From contig NC_092877.1 in NCBI RefSeq assembly GCF_028372415.1, positions 250,805,510-250,869,509 of the forward strand: a stretch of 64,000 nt of DNA. The letters are read 5' to 3'. Positions 1-11,272 of this stretch are shown one piece after another. A program made the position numbers and the translations under genes. The stretch is from Notamacropus eugenii. Taxonomy: Eukaryota; Chordata; Mammalia; Diprotodontia; Macropodidae. How positions within the stretch are numbered: the stretch's first letter is position 1; each line of letters starts with the position of its first letter. The notes beneath the pieces are model-generated. The model was given only the letters and a program-made list of their open reading frames with translations. It made no database searches and had not been told where the DNA came from.

Positions 1-46
1 AACAATGTGGAGATATGGAAAGAGCTTTCCAATTTTCCACATTGTT
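1..46. other. Imperfect hairpin at window edge
   Basis: Positions 1-11 (AACAATGTGGA) are the exact reverse complement of 36-46. An inner stem pairs 17-22 (GGAAAG) with 25-30 (CTTTCC) around a 2-nt loop, and the two stems are separated by a 5x5 internal loop. The arm starts at base 1, so it may continue outside the window. It could be a transposon end, a small hairpin RNA or chance; no function is assigned. Confidence 0.5.
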
Positions 47-148
47 AATTTGTGTCTATACACATTCCCTATGGGACAAGATCATCTGTAGGCATTTTTT
101 GCTTATGAGAATGCAGGTAAGTAAATGGTTAAAAAAATATAACCACTA

Positions 149-182
<34 letters not shown>

Positions 183-1070
183 CGTGGATACTATTCCCCT
201 CCGTGGTCTTGGAGCCCATAAATGGGACAATTGTTCCCGAATTTTAGCATGGTCTTCTTTAATTATTTAACTCTCAGTTTATCTTTACTCATGAACTTTC
301 CTGTTTTCTTTCTGCAGCTATCTAACAGCAATAAGATATATTTTAATTAATTGAGCCATGGCTCCCATTTTAAATCATTTCATTCAGATAAATAATAATA
401 TTTTCAAGGGATGGAAGTAGTTATGGTGCAGGGAGATACATTGATCAATTAATTGAAGCAGATTCCACTTACTATGCTCTAAATGGACAGAAAATCTCAT
501 TGTACTGTGACAGTGACAAAACTTCTACCGTACAATCAAAACGAAACCCAGGAGGTAACCAAAGTCAATGAAGCACAAGTAATTGCAAAAGAAGCCTGTT
601 CAATCCTCTAAGTCCATGCAGCCTCTTTTCTCTCTGTGATGTCTGCCTTCACTGAAATGAGAGTGAATTGACTTAGCATGCCCTCTTTGAGGCTGGTTAG
701 CTCTCTTTGAAACTATTGACTGTAATTTAAATGGCTTTTCTTCTTTACTCTTTTTTTAATGGAGCTTGGACCAAGCAGTAAAGTTTCTTCAGGCATGGTT
801 AGTTGAGTCACATAAATAAAAGCACATGCATTATTTTAATTATATAAGAAAGGGAAAAAAAGAGAAGCGAAACAACAGAAACAAAAGAAGGAGAGAGTCA
901 AGTAGGAGAAAAAAGAAGGAAGGAAGCAATCAAGGCAGTCAGGCAGGCTTATTTTTTTTTTTTTTTTTTTTTTTTTGGTCTTTGGTTACTCATGTAATCA
1001 AAAACCTGAAATTTTAAATAAAATGTGTATTTTCAAACTGTGGTATCATTTGAAAAATGAAAAAAAAAAG
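47..1070. other. No gene seen; simple repeats only
   Basis: AT-rich sequence with an (AT)n run at about 149-178 and a T-run at 951-976. The 63-residue open frame at 826-1017 is Lys/Arg- and Phe-rich because it reads through purine-rich and poly-T DNA, so it is not a gene. Confidence 0.6.
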
Positions 1071-1071
1071 T

Positions 1072-2160
1072 AGATTCTGAGAAGATGGTGGAGTAGGTCA
1101 GAAAAGTTTTGGCTCTCCAAATTTCCTCCTGAAAAAAAGAACATAATATCAGAGGGAATGTAGAACACCAGAAATAAATAAAATTCAGGGTTAAGCAGGT
1201 GTTATTCTCAGACAGCTTGAGAAGCTTCCAGGAAAGATGAGATCACCAACTGCTGAGTGAAGTGCAAACATCTCCAGGCCTACTCTGCTGAATCAACAAA
1301 CAACAAACCCTGGGGACATCTGAGGTTGAGTCAGCTTCAGCCTTAGAAATTTTCATCTTCCAGACAGTGTGTGGTCAGATGACTGAGCAGAAGACACAAG
1401 GGCCTTCCATTTTTGAGAGATGCCAAGCATAGCTGTCCTGACCAGAAGAGTCCAGGCTGGGCTGCCACCGCCAGGGAGAAAGAGCTAGCATATACCTGGT
1501 TAGTGCAGTAGTAGAAGTGTGGGGAAACTGCTGGCTTTGGGCACTTTCAGGAGAGCAAAGTCCCTGGTTTCAATTCTGGGGAAGACAGGACAACACTAAT
1601 TGAACTGAGTGAACACTTTGAGTAAGATCATTTATAGCACAATGTGCCTTGGGGTCTCAGGCATGGCTTAGGAGTAGAAAGTAAAGCTGAAGGTTGACCC
1701 CAGGATAAACCTCAGAAAATGACAGTAAGAAGAACCTGAGGCATGTTGCATCATTCCCCACATCTCAGGATTAGAATATGATTAATAGCTTAAAAAAACT
1801 AGATAAATTAATAAATATGGGTAATCAAAGAAGAAAGAACCCAACCACAGATAACTGTTATGGGAATAGAGAAGATCTGGGTTCACACTCAAACAAAAAA
1901 AAAGCCACTCTTTTTTAAGTGAGAAATATCAAATGGCCCCAAAACAAAAAAAGGAGTTCTTGGAACAACTTAAAAGGGACTTTAAAAATCAAAGAAGAGG
2001 GAAATGGAGTGAAGATCTCAGAGTAAAAGCAGGGACACACCTCAGCTTTCTCCAAAACCCCTCCAAATACTTTACATGATTCTAAACTAATTCTAGAGTG
2101 GCAGAACACACAAAAAGATGGAGTAAAAGAATTTCTAGCTTAAGACAATATTGTGGAAAA
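1072..2160 (+). mobile_element. L1-type LINE, 5' leader and start of ORF1
   Basis: The copy opens with the marsupial L1 leader pattern (GAAGATGGTGGAGTAGGTCA near 1081), followed by about 0.8 kb of leader. Around 1930-2000 it reads as an ORF1-like stretch (ATGGCCCCAAAACAAAAAAA, then Lys/Glu/Phe-rich codons). The 51330-51400 region carries the same leader in reverse complement, so both belong to one older subfamily. ORF1 is not open. No ORF2 follows: L1 3'-type sequence begins within about 200 bp. Confidence 0.6.
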
Positions 2161-2790
2161 TGGATAATTTTCATTACTTTAAATTAAAAATCTTCTTATA
2201 AAAATAAAACCTTTGCAGCCAAGAATAGAAGAGATGAAGAAAATTGGGGGGGAGGGGAGAAAGCTTTCATACAAAATGTCTCAGACAGGATATGATTGGG
2301 TTGGCATATTGCTGTGATGTAGGAAATGATGAGTTGGTTAATTTAGGAGAAAACATGGAAAGACTTGGACTTAAGAAGGAAGATGCCATCCATCTTCAGA
2401 GAAACAGATAACAAGTGAAATAAGCATAGTATGGTCTTAAGTATGTGCATGAATGCATATGTATATGTATACAAGTGCTTATTTACAGGTACCTATGTAT
2501 ATGTGTATATATAATTGTGTTTGATTGCAGCCTTCCTTAGCTTGCGATGGGATAAGGAGGAGAAAAATATTGCAAAAAGTGCACAGCAGAGAACAAAAGA
2601 AAAACTACAAGTAAAGACGATCTGAGCAACTTTGAGAACAATATGTAGTTTTTAATATGAAGGCTTTGTTAAAATGGAAACTTCTTGTTTTTTATTGAAT
2701 CCTCTTATGTACTGCTGTGTATATGGCAATGTGTTACCTTTCTCATGTTTGTATTTAAGTTTAAAATAACTAAAAATTACAAAGAAAATA
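2160..2790 (+). mobile_element. L1-type 3' region
   Basis: The stretch GGAAAGACTTGGACTT near 2356, followed by a run ending in GTGAAATAAGCA, resembles the end of marsupial L1 ORF2. An A-rich tail lies near 2765-2800. It directly follows the 5' part at 1072-2160 in the same orientation, so the two may be one internally deleted or HAL1-like copy. Assignment is by eye only. Confidence 0.4.
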
Positions 2791-3029
2791 AAAATTAAAA
2801 AGTCATATTTTCTTTGTTATACTACAATAGCTTTAGCTTATTTTTTCTCTGTTTTTTAAAGAAATAAACTGGTTGACTGAATTCTATGAATCATACATGG
2901 AATGGAACTAATTTATTTAGCCAAGGCCACTGGTTTTCCTTGATTTAGATTTCATTGAGTTGGATTAAGGTAATTATTTCTTATTTCTTCCTTAGACAAA
3001 GCTCAACCTCTAATCATGTTCAGCCATGA

Positions 3030-3260
3030 CAAAAAAAAAAAAAAAAAAAATCAGTCAATTGATCAACAAACATTTGTAAAGTGCCTTGTTTGTGTCATTC
3101 ACTATGCTAGGTGTTGTGTATTCAATTACAAATAATCAAGCAGATTCTACTCTTAAGGAGCTGGCGTTCTATTGGGGAAGAAAACATACTCGAAGTATGA
3201 ACAATTCTTCTTTACAAAAGTAGAGCTTTTCAAAGACCTCTAAATAAAATGATTGTTGGG
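3030..3260 (-). mobile_element. L2 LINE 3' end (antisense) beside a poly-A run
   Basis: After an A-run (about 3031-3050), the sequence follows the reverse complement of the L2 3' terminus: CAACAAACATTTGTAAAGTG, then CACTATGCTAGGTGTTGTG, then CTCTTAAGGAGCTGGCGTTC. The 3170-3500 open frames on the minus strand are by-products. Confidence 0.6.
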
Positions 3261-3737
3261 AATTTTCCCAAGGACATGGGGAATGAAGGGAGGGAAGTAT
3301 GTAGGGGGTGGCATACCCATGGAGGAAGGAACACATAAGCCCTGGACCAGACACATGAAACCTGTCTGTAAGTGAGAGGAACAAGACATGGTCTGTGAAG
3401 ATACAGAAATGTGAGAGCTGAACAGGGACACAAACAGGGCAAGCACAGACATAGCATCTTCAGGATAGTGGACAGAGTGGAGTAAAGGTCTGAAGCCAAG
3501 CCCAGATCACATGGTGACTATGGCTGTGGTTGTCTCTCTTATGTGTGTTCTTCTGTTTTACTTGGAGGAGTTTTAGGGGTTTTTGTAGGAGTGAAGTTGG
3601 AGGTGGTAGAGTGAAAGCATCAAGTTGGGAGCATAATTCTATACAACAGAGTTAACACAGGTGTGAGGGAAATTACTATTTTCTTATATTAACCAATTTC
3701 AGACGGGGACCCAAAGGTGCTTTTTTTGACTACCAAC

Positions 3738-3882
3738 CAATTATTATTGTTAATTTATTGTTAATTGTTCATTTAATTGTTTATTATTGTTATTATTATT
3801 AACATTTAATAACTAATAATTATTATTAACAATTTAATTGTTAATTATTATTGTTAATTTAATTATTAAGTTAATTATTAGT
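3738..3882. repeat. Nearly C-free AT-rich low-complexity tract
   Basis: About 145 bp built from TTATTATTG, TTAATTG and AATTATTA units with hardly any C, and with several internal inverted repeats. No gene is present. The tract is a low-complexity expansion, possibly a DNA-unwinding or matrix-attachment type sequence; that role is speculative. Confidence 0.6.
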
Positions 3883-4599
3883 AAAGTGTTTTTTTTTTCT
3901 TTTTTTACTTCCATATTCAAAGCTTGTGAATGACAATAAGACTTTCTGATTTTTTCCTCAATCTTAGGCAGGACCCCACTGAGTTGGGAGAGTTTATTTT
4001 TGATTAAAGGTAAAAATCATCTAATTTAGGTGAATTCCAGCCCTTTGTTATGCAATTTAAGTGGTCTGGGTGCAAATAGATTTTTTTGTCTACATAACTG
4101 GAGGGAACTAAACTTCATCTAGTTAAGTCCTAGGCAGAAGGAGTCTAAGACTTTTTGCCTACCTACTCATTAATATTTCCACCTTTCATTAGTTATTAAT
4201 CTATTAGAGTTGATTTTCATCCTTAGGGACACTCCCTTTTCCAAAGGTATTTAAACTTTCAAAAACCTTTGTGCAGGGGCTTTTGGTTACCAAGACAGAC
4301 CAATGACAATGAATTTCTTTATTATAAGCTAACTTAATTAATAAATTGATTATTAATTACCCAGAAACTATCTCATCAATTTTCATTTGTCACAATGTGT
4401 TTTTGAAATGCAGATTTCTTTCAGAATTCTTTACATAAAGTCAAAGTGAAAAATGCAAGTTTACATAAAACAGGAACCATATATGCTAAATAATACAAAA
4501 TAAAACAAGATAGTTGTTGAGAAAAAATTCTTAACCAGTGGGGTGGAAGATTCAGGAACACACTTTGTTGATCTCATCTGTGAGGGAAAAGGAATTTCC

Positions 4600-4990
4600 C
4601 AGTACAAAAGCATGAAGACAGGAGATAGAGAGTGATTTGGCTGGGTCACAGAGTGTAAGACTTGGAATAAAATACAATGATGATAAAAATAAAAACTGGG
4701 ACAAGACTGGAAGGAATTTTAAAAATACAACAGAAGAATTTATTTTTTATCTTAGATGCAACAGTTACTCATTGGAATTTACTGGGAAACTTGCTACCTG
4801 CTCAGATCTATATTTAAGGAGTATGATTTTGGAAACTGTTTAGAATGGATGGAAGGGGTGAGAGCTTTGAGACAAAGAGATACATTAGAAGGCCATTTCA
4901 ATAGTCAGTGTCTGATGTAATAAGAATCTGGTCCTAGGCAGGTGCAAGAAGGACACAGATGCCAGGGATGTTTTAGAGGTACAGAAGGCA
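4600..4990 (-). mobile_element. L2 LINE internal fragment (antisense)
   Basis: The stretch AAGGCCATTTCAATAGTCAG near 4891 and the following CAGGTGCAAGAAGG match, on the reverse strand, the L2 ORF2 segment just before the 3' UTR, seen more clearly at 30756-31440 and 56160-58300. It is heavily diverged. Confidence 0.4.
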
Positions 4991-5144
4991 TGTTCTGGTA
5001 ACTAAATGATTACGGGAGGCATGGAAGGATAATGTATTCAGTTCTGTTCTTCCTAGGACCATGCATCTTTTTCTATAGCCTGGTCATTTTCCTTAGTGTT
5101 GTTGATATGCATTATTTTCCCTCTCTTCTCCTTTCTCTTGCTTG

Positions 5145-5764
5145 GTCGACTGCCAAGCCTAGAGGCCTGTATTGGGCTACCCGAGTCTTTCTTACCTGTC
5201 CAGGTCTTCGGCTGGCCACGCCGGATGCACGTATGAGAGAAAGGATGTTCCAGAGTCAAACAGGGGTTGAGCTTTATTACAGGGTTTCGGTTACAAGTGC
5301 AGGGGGTCTTCTTTCTTAGGACGAAGAGGGGGAGATTTCCTAAGAAGGCTAAGCTTAAGGGAATGGAAGTAGAAGTACAAGCGGGGGAGAGAGGGGGAGG
5401 GGAGAGAGGAAAGAAAAGAAGCGGAGCCCTACTTTTCTCTTTGGCTCCACACGTGCTAAGAGAGCTTTTAGGCTTCCTCAATCCTACTTAATCTTCAGCC
5501 ACACAGTTTGCATCTCAATACCGTGCTGTTAGGTAACTAGGTGTGCTCCAATCCGGGACGACCTCGAGGGCAGGGAGACTCCACCCATCAGGTATCTCCG
5601 GGGGAGAGGCGGAAATACCCGAGCTAGCCGAGCTAGCTCGGTCTGACCTTCTCGAACCCCCGCGGTTCATGGAGGGCCTCGTAAGACTCTAAGATTTAGA
5701 AGTCCCACTTTTACCTGCCCGAGACTGTCCACACGGATTTGAGCTTCCAGTCCCAACAGTCGAC
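5145..5764 (-). mobile_element. Solo LTR 1 (family A), with 6-bp target duplication
   Basis: The LTR occupies 5151-5758 (608 bp). It is bounded by TG and CA and flanked by the perfect duplication GTCGAC at 5145-5150 and 5759-5764. Read on the minus strand it starts TGTTGGGACTGGAAGC and ends AGGCTTGGCA, with a poly(A) signal (AATAAA in GTAATAAAGC, about 5274-5279), which fixes the orientation. It is GC-richer than its surroundings. No internal retroviral sequence remains, so it is a recombined solo LTR. A 6-bp duplication is typical of class II (beta-type) ERVs; that class is inferred from duplication length only. A near-identical copy lies at 12375-12986. Confidence 0.88.
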
Positions 5765-5854
5765 AATATTACCATTGCCTCTGGAAAGGACATATAAATT
5801 AATGACTTTTATTTTTCCACTCACCATTCCCGTGATTTCTAGAGTAAAGCACTC

Positions 5855-5995
5855 TTCCCTGTCACACCCCTCCCCTCCATAAGTTTCCCTTCTCAGCTTA
5901 GAATGCAAGTTACTTGAGCATAGGAACTGTCTTTTTTTGTCTTTATATCACAAGCAGTTAGAAGAAGACAGGCTCAATAAAAATTTTTTTATTAA
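5855..5995 (+). mobile_element. L2 LINE 3' end
   Basis: The run AGAATGCAAGTTACTTGAGC, then GGAACTGTCTTTTTTTGTC, then TCAATAAAAATTTTT follows the sense L2 terminus. It lies just right of solo LTR 1, which probably landed in or next to this older repeat. Confidence 0.55.
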
Positions 5996-7300
5996 TTTAA
6001 GTGAATAGATATGACAACTAAATCCACTGGAAATTATGAAGACACTAAGAAACAGAATTACAGAAACATAAAGGGAAGATGGCCCAGAATGGATACTTAG
6101 GGTCATCCTTGTGTGTGTGTGTGTGTGTGTTTATGGGTAATGTGGCATAAGGGACATGGTAAATGAGTAGAGGTGAATTAACAAAAATGCGTTACCATCC
6201 CAGGAAGAACTACTTAATTAATAGTATATTAATAGTTTAGTTTTAGTGTAGACAATATCATTAGACCATAAAATTTTATTATAAAACTAATAGCCGTCAA
6301 CAAAAATTCAATCAAATAAACATTAAAAGATCATTGGAAAACTTCAACCTAGATTTTAAAAAGGCAGAATCTAATAAATGAAAAATGTTCCTGCAAGTCA
6401 AGGCAATACTTTTGCTTTCTGACCTAAAAGGCCTAAATAAAAGGATTACACCTTTGGTCTGCTCTCACACACTTCCTTTTTCCCTCCTTCTTTCACTTCT
6501 TTTTTTCAAAAATAAAATGCCTGGGCTAAAAAACCAAGAACTTTCTGTGTGATTAGAATGGATGGGTTTCCTCTTGCTTTTTTATTGCTAATTCATTTGA
6601 TTATAAAAGTTAATGTCATTTTTAAAATGTTGCCTCTTATTTTCCTTGTTTATTTGTTCACCAAGATTGTTTGGCAATTTGGAAAAAAAAATACCTGTAA
6701 GGAAACATTTCTAACAATCGTTCCAGTTCTAAATCTGATATGACATTCCAATGATCTTATGAAATTATTACTGATTTTCCTTAACCTTTTAATAGATCAC
6801 AAATCTAAGAGATGATGTGTTAATAGTTTAATACAGTGCTCCCTCAATCATAGTTGTTAAAGAGATTTTTATTTATTCAAAAATTACTTGAGATTATTTT
6901 TTTAAAGTTTACATAGAGGGATGCAATTTAAACAACAGATCACTACAGGGGAATTGTGTTAAGATTTGAGAATTTGGTTCGGATTATAGAAAGTTGCTTA
7001 GGTGATGAAAAGTCTGCCTCTGTCTACGCCATCTGAAATTATGAATTGAATAAGCCAAAGTGAATGAAGCTCACTGAAGTACTTTTAGTCACAGTCACAT
7101 GGACCTAGAGTAATGATAATTTGATACAAAACAAATTATTAATTTAAATTCATATGAGCAATCCTTCCAATAACAGAGGCGAAAGGCATTATAACTTCTT
7201 GCATTATATATAAGGCATTATAACTAGTAATATTCACAAGATGCTGTGGACAAAATTTCATTATTCTGCTCCCAACTTGGAGATGTTTCTTTGTAGTACA
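5996..7300. other. No gene seen
   Basis: AT-rich DNA with a (TG)n run at about 6111-6130 and no recognised repeat family. The 64-codon frame at 6549-6743 is hydrophobic by composition and has no family signature. Confidence 0.5.
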
Positions 7301-8957
7301 GTGTTCATCTTCAGGCAAGAGTTCATCAGTGGGCTCTTAGCGAATAGATTAGCTCCCTGCATTATCATTAGTTTACACAGTATTTTGTTATGCTGAATTT
7401 GTTCAATACCACCTCATATGGCTTTCCATATTTCCTTTTATGCTTTATATTATCCCCTTTGTATAACACCATAATATTTATTTTCCATTACTCTGTCATG
7501 TTTTATTAATAATTCTTCAATTGTTGAACCTAAGGGTTGTTTCAATATAATTTTAGTGACAAGAATTAAAAGTGTAATTTCACAGTTATGGAAAATTTCT
7601 TTTACTATTTGAGTGTAGCATGTTGTCTGTAACTTATATTCTTAGATAACCATCTGGAGGACTGAGTGGTTAATTGATTTGCACAGAGTCACATAGACAA
7701 TATTTATCATAGAGGGCACTTGAGTCCAGGCTTTTGTGGCTTTGCATTCTGGTTTTTATCCTCCATGTCACATTGTATCATCATAAATAAAAGAGATAGA
7801 TAGTTGATAGATATGTATATATGTATATGTATGTGTATATATAAACACACATACACACATGTATATGTGTTTGTGTGTATATATATATGTATATATTTTT
7901 AAATTTGTAGTTGTTTCTTTTGAGTTGCTTTAGGAATTAAATATCTACAATTCAAGTCAAAGCTATTGTCAGTTTTGTGATTTATTAGACAAAATCATAT
8001 TGCTCTCCAAGATGTTTTCAAATGTCTACAGCTTTACCTGCAATGATTTAGATTGCTTTCATTTAAAAAAAGTCATTCTACTGGGTAAAATGTTGTCTTC
8101 AGGCTGCCTTGATTTGTATTTTACTGATATTTAGCAGTATTTCAGGATGTGTTCATATATATATTTAGCACAATAGTTATATTTGTGTGTTTAGCAACAT
8201 TAAAGTTGTTGGTTCATAACCTGTGACCATTTTTTTCCTGGGGAATGTACATTTTTGGTCTTATAAATGTAAAAACTATTTTGTTTATTTTTACATATTC
8301 TGGGAAGGATATAAAGAAATTGTTTTTCTTCCTTTCATAAATTGTTACACAATGATTAGGTGTATAGATCTTTAAGACAGATCATATCATTATCTCTTTT
8401 AGTGCTTCTTGATCTGAATTCAACTTGGTATTGAATCATTCATTAACTCTACTTCCATTTTTTGATTTGCTTTTCTTCCTTATACAGCCCCCACACACAT
8501 ACACACAAACACAGACACCAAACAATAGTTCATCTAGATATGATAAGTTTGGGGCTTCTCTTTGTTAAGGTTCTATGTATTCTTTTGGTTTGCTTATAGA
8601 GGACTAATTTCATAAAATTTAGTTGTTTGCTTTTTATGTCTTTCTGAAACAATATCAAAATTATTTAATTTTCCTAAATTTTTAAGATTGTTGTATTATC
8701 TATGATCCAGGTCTCTCATTTGATTTCAAATATTTTGTAGCCATTAAGAATATCTCAACGATGTTTTGGCACTTCATTTCCAGTTTTTCTGGATTATGTG
8801 TAATTCACTTTTCTTGAATTGCAATTTTGCTTTTTGTCACTGCTAAGGAGTTGTGGTTTTTTTTTTTAAATGGATTATCTGTTGCATTATTTATTATATT
8901 TATTTATATTTGTAACTTTTTTCACTCTTTCATCAAATTCCCTTGTCTCAATTCTCA
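7300..8957 (-). mobile_element. Degenerate L1-like antisense tract with embedded MIR piece
   Basis: Parts of this T-rich region (7430-7560 and 7980-8340) track the reverse complement of the end of marsupial L1 ORF2, seen better at 27750-28360. At 7655-7790 a MIR-type SINE remnant in antisense interrupts it (TTGCACAGAGTCACATAGAC, then GGCACTTGAGTCCAGGC). A TA/TG microsatellite fills 7796-7905. This is the target DNA of the inverted-LTR provirus. Confidence 0.4.
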
Positions 8958-8961
8958 CTTG
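8958..8961. repeat. Left target-site duplication CTTG
   Basis: CTTG immediately outside the left LTR is matched by CTTG at 12149-12152 outside the right LTR. The chance of a random 4-bp match is about 1 in 256. Confidence 0.8.
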
Positions 8962-9402
8962 TGTGTGGGATGGCTCAGGTCCCTACATAAATCAATTACT
9001 CAGAGGCCTCTCAAAGTGATGACAGAAAAGTGATTTATTCGATTCTCGAGAAGCGGGGCTCACCTGTAGGAGTAGGAAAGCTGAAGACAAAGAACAGGAC
9101 AGTGATTTATATAGACCCTAAGGCAAGTCCCTCCTCCCCCCACTGACCATTATCCTCATTAGCTGAGAATATGGTCTTACATTCTAGACACGAAATCTAA
9201 CCAATCCCTTTTGAAATGAAGACATTGAGGAATTATGTAAGTTTTGTCCAATCATTGAGACCCTAATACACTACACAGTTTTATATCCTTATATGGAACT
9301 ATTCTATTCTAAAAATATTGTAACCTTGAGCCTTTAGGCCTTACCTCACCCCAGGGAGAAAAATTACAATCTGAGGAGTCTTCACTAAGTCTGTCCCACT
9401 CA
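8962..9402 (-). mobile_element. Left (3') LTR of the inverted provirus (family B)
   Basis: This 441-bp LTR reads on the minus strand from TGAGTGGGACAGAC (9402) to CCATCCCACACA (8962). A TATA box lies at 9113-9105 and a poly(A) signal AATAAA at 9039-9034. It lies downstream of env in the normal 3' LTR position. It differs from the right LTR at one base only (9059 versus 12051, a transition). Its promoter fires leftward into flanking DNA. Confidence 0.93.
9034..9113 (-). promoter_or_regulatory. LTR TATA box and poly(A) signal
   Basis: On the minus strand, TATATAAAT (9113-9105) is followed about 66 bp later by AATAAA (9039-9034). This is the core promoter and R-region poly(A) signal arrangement of a short gamma-type LTR. 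Mirror copies are at 11997-12005 and 12071-12076. Confidence 0.75.
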
Positions 9403-9420
9403 ATCCCTCCTCTTATTTTA
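9403..9420 (-). promoter_or_regulatory. Polypurine tract before the left LTR
   Basis: On the minus strand, TAAAATAAGAGGAGGGAT runs directly into the LTR start TGAGTGGG. This is the expected plus-strand primer site between env and the 3' LTR. The last five bases, GGGAT, are also present next to the right LTR (11703-11707), although the rest of the tract is not. Confidence 0.75.
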
Positions 9421-9447
9421 TCAGCCTGAAGACTTCTCACGCATGTT

Positions 9448-11272
9448 TCAACCAAAGTTCTGTAACATGATCTCACACTGTCTATTAATCTCCTCATCCC
9501 AATCAGGATCATTCCTGTCTCTTGTCTCCACAGGTACCCAACCTTCCTTCTTTAATATCATCAATCGAATGGCTCCTTCAGTCCTTTCTTCTACTCTAGC
9601 AAGTTTTAATAAAGAATTTCTAACTATTTTAGTAATTAGTGAAATCAAACAAGGTAAACAAATAGGAAGTAATACAATGCCACTAATTGCTATAAGGCGA
9701 AACCACAGTAACCTCTTCCACCAGCTCCCCTCAAACCAGGACCACCAGGATGTATTGAAAGGGGAGCCCCAAGTTTGTATGGGAACATGAGCAACTTTCC
9801 TGATATTCTTGGTGATCTCTTTCACTATCCTTCCATTATCATCAATTTTTAAGCAACATGTAGATAAATTGAGTTTTCCACAGACTCCTCCTTCTTCTGC
9901 AAGTAAATAATCTAAGATTAATCTATGTTGCAGTACTGCTTCCCTAGTTTGTGTGGCTTGATCTGCCAAGAAGTCCAAAGCCTTTGCTGTTTGATTGGTT
10001 ATAATTTCAACTACTGCTTGGAGTCTGATTAGTCTGTTTAATAGATATATAGGGGTTCTATAACCCCAGCTCCCATCTTGAGCCCAAGTTGCAGGCCCAT
10101 ACTCTCTGATTATCCTCTCAGGAGGCCAAGTATCGCCCCACCCATTTGCATTTCCAGTCTGAGTGAGGGAGGTGTTGATGTTCCTCTTTCTTTTGCTAGA
10201 TCATCATATAGAGGGACCCCTGGATGCTGTTTCCCTGATTCAGGCAAGAAAAAGAATTTAGGTCTCACCAATCCAATGTAACAAACACCTCTCCAGTTTA
10301 GCGGAAGGTGAGTATAGGCTGTCTGTCCACATATCCAATAATGTCCTCTCAAAGCAAGGATTTTCCTCTAGAAACAGTCTTACTCTCTAATTCACAGCCG
10401 GAAAGTACTTCACATCATCCGGGCCTAATGGTCCCCCTTTCATGATCTCTGACTTACCCTTCCATAGTTGTTGTTTCCTCTTCCATATACAATGTTGATA
10501 ATTCTCCCCAGTTCTATTGATTACACTCCAGAAAGTATCAAACATCATCCTATGTGTTCCATTCTCCCACTTCCATACCCATTCTTTATATTCTGTGTTA
10601 TTCTTAATACTGTTCATATATATACAACTCCACAAATAGTCATGGTCATGACCCCTTTCACATGGTTCTCTGGGATCAGAGGGGTTGTAAAACTTATACC
10701 CACAACTTTCATGATATTCTCCTTTTGTTCTCTCTTCACATGAAGAGGGTGGGAAAAATGAATGGGTACAGGGAATCACCCTACCATCTGAACAGGTAAT
10801 ACCGTTCTGATCCCATCTGTTTGCATACTGGGCACAATCAATATGAGCCAGGGTTTCTGGCCTTTGTGTGAATGTCCATTTATAATTACTTTCTCCCAGC
10901 CATGTCTCCTGCAATTTAGGTCCTGTTTGGTTTAAACAATGTTCACCTGGAACTGATTCGGACAAAGACCATTGGTGTATCTCCTGGCTTGTCCAGAATC
11001 TTGTTCCATCATGTACTACAGATTTATTACTTAAGATCCAGACTGGACTCAGTGGTACTGCTACCCATGGCCATTGGCTTAACCGCTGAGGTCCCCCCAC
11101 AAATCCAACAGTCAGATACCTCAAAGGTGTCCACAATGGTCTGAATTAGGGCCAGGAAACTATTTTCAAGAGGGGGATTGATAACTGGGGCCTGGTGTCC
11201 CAGCAGTGGGAACAGGATCATGCCTAGAAGGGACATTCCCAGGGTATTACATTTTGGTTGCATTGTTCCCAC
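9448..11272 (-). pseudogene. env: Retroviral envelope (env) pseudogene, class I ERV
   Basis: Env is the surface/transmembrane glycoprotein for receptor binding and membrane fusion. The likely start is the ATG at 11272, whose frame begins with a hydrophobic leader. The surface part has a CWICGG motif (near 11110), many N-glycosylation sites and a WICGQTAY / NWRGVCYIGL block (10340-10260). The transmembrane part (frame open from about 10127 to the stop at 9448) shows [15 protein letters not shown], a C-x7-CC motif ([10 protein letters not shown], about 9882-9853), a membrane anchor (about 9708-9630) and a charged tail. The overall pattern resembles the ERV3/HERV-R type. Breaks: a 1-nt frameshift in the G-run at about 11091-11098, an in-frame TAG at 10389-10387, a second frameshift near 10350, and a third in the GGGG run near 10127. 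No LTR promoter points toward it. Identification as env is firm; the subfamily is from memory. Confidence 0.9.

Noticed and set aside
5053..5481. 142-codon minus-strand frame
   Set aside because: It runs across the boundary of solo LTR 1 into flanking DNA. The LTR is non-coding and the second LTR copy does not keep the frame.
9443..9790. 115-codon plus-strand frame
   Set aside because: Antisense of the env transmembrane region.
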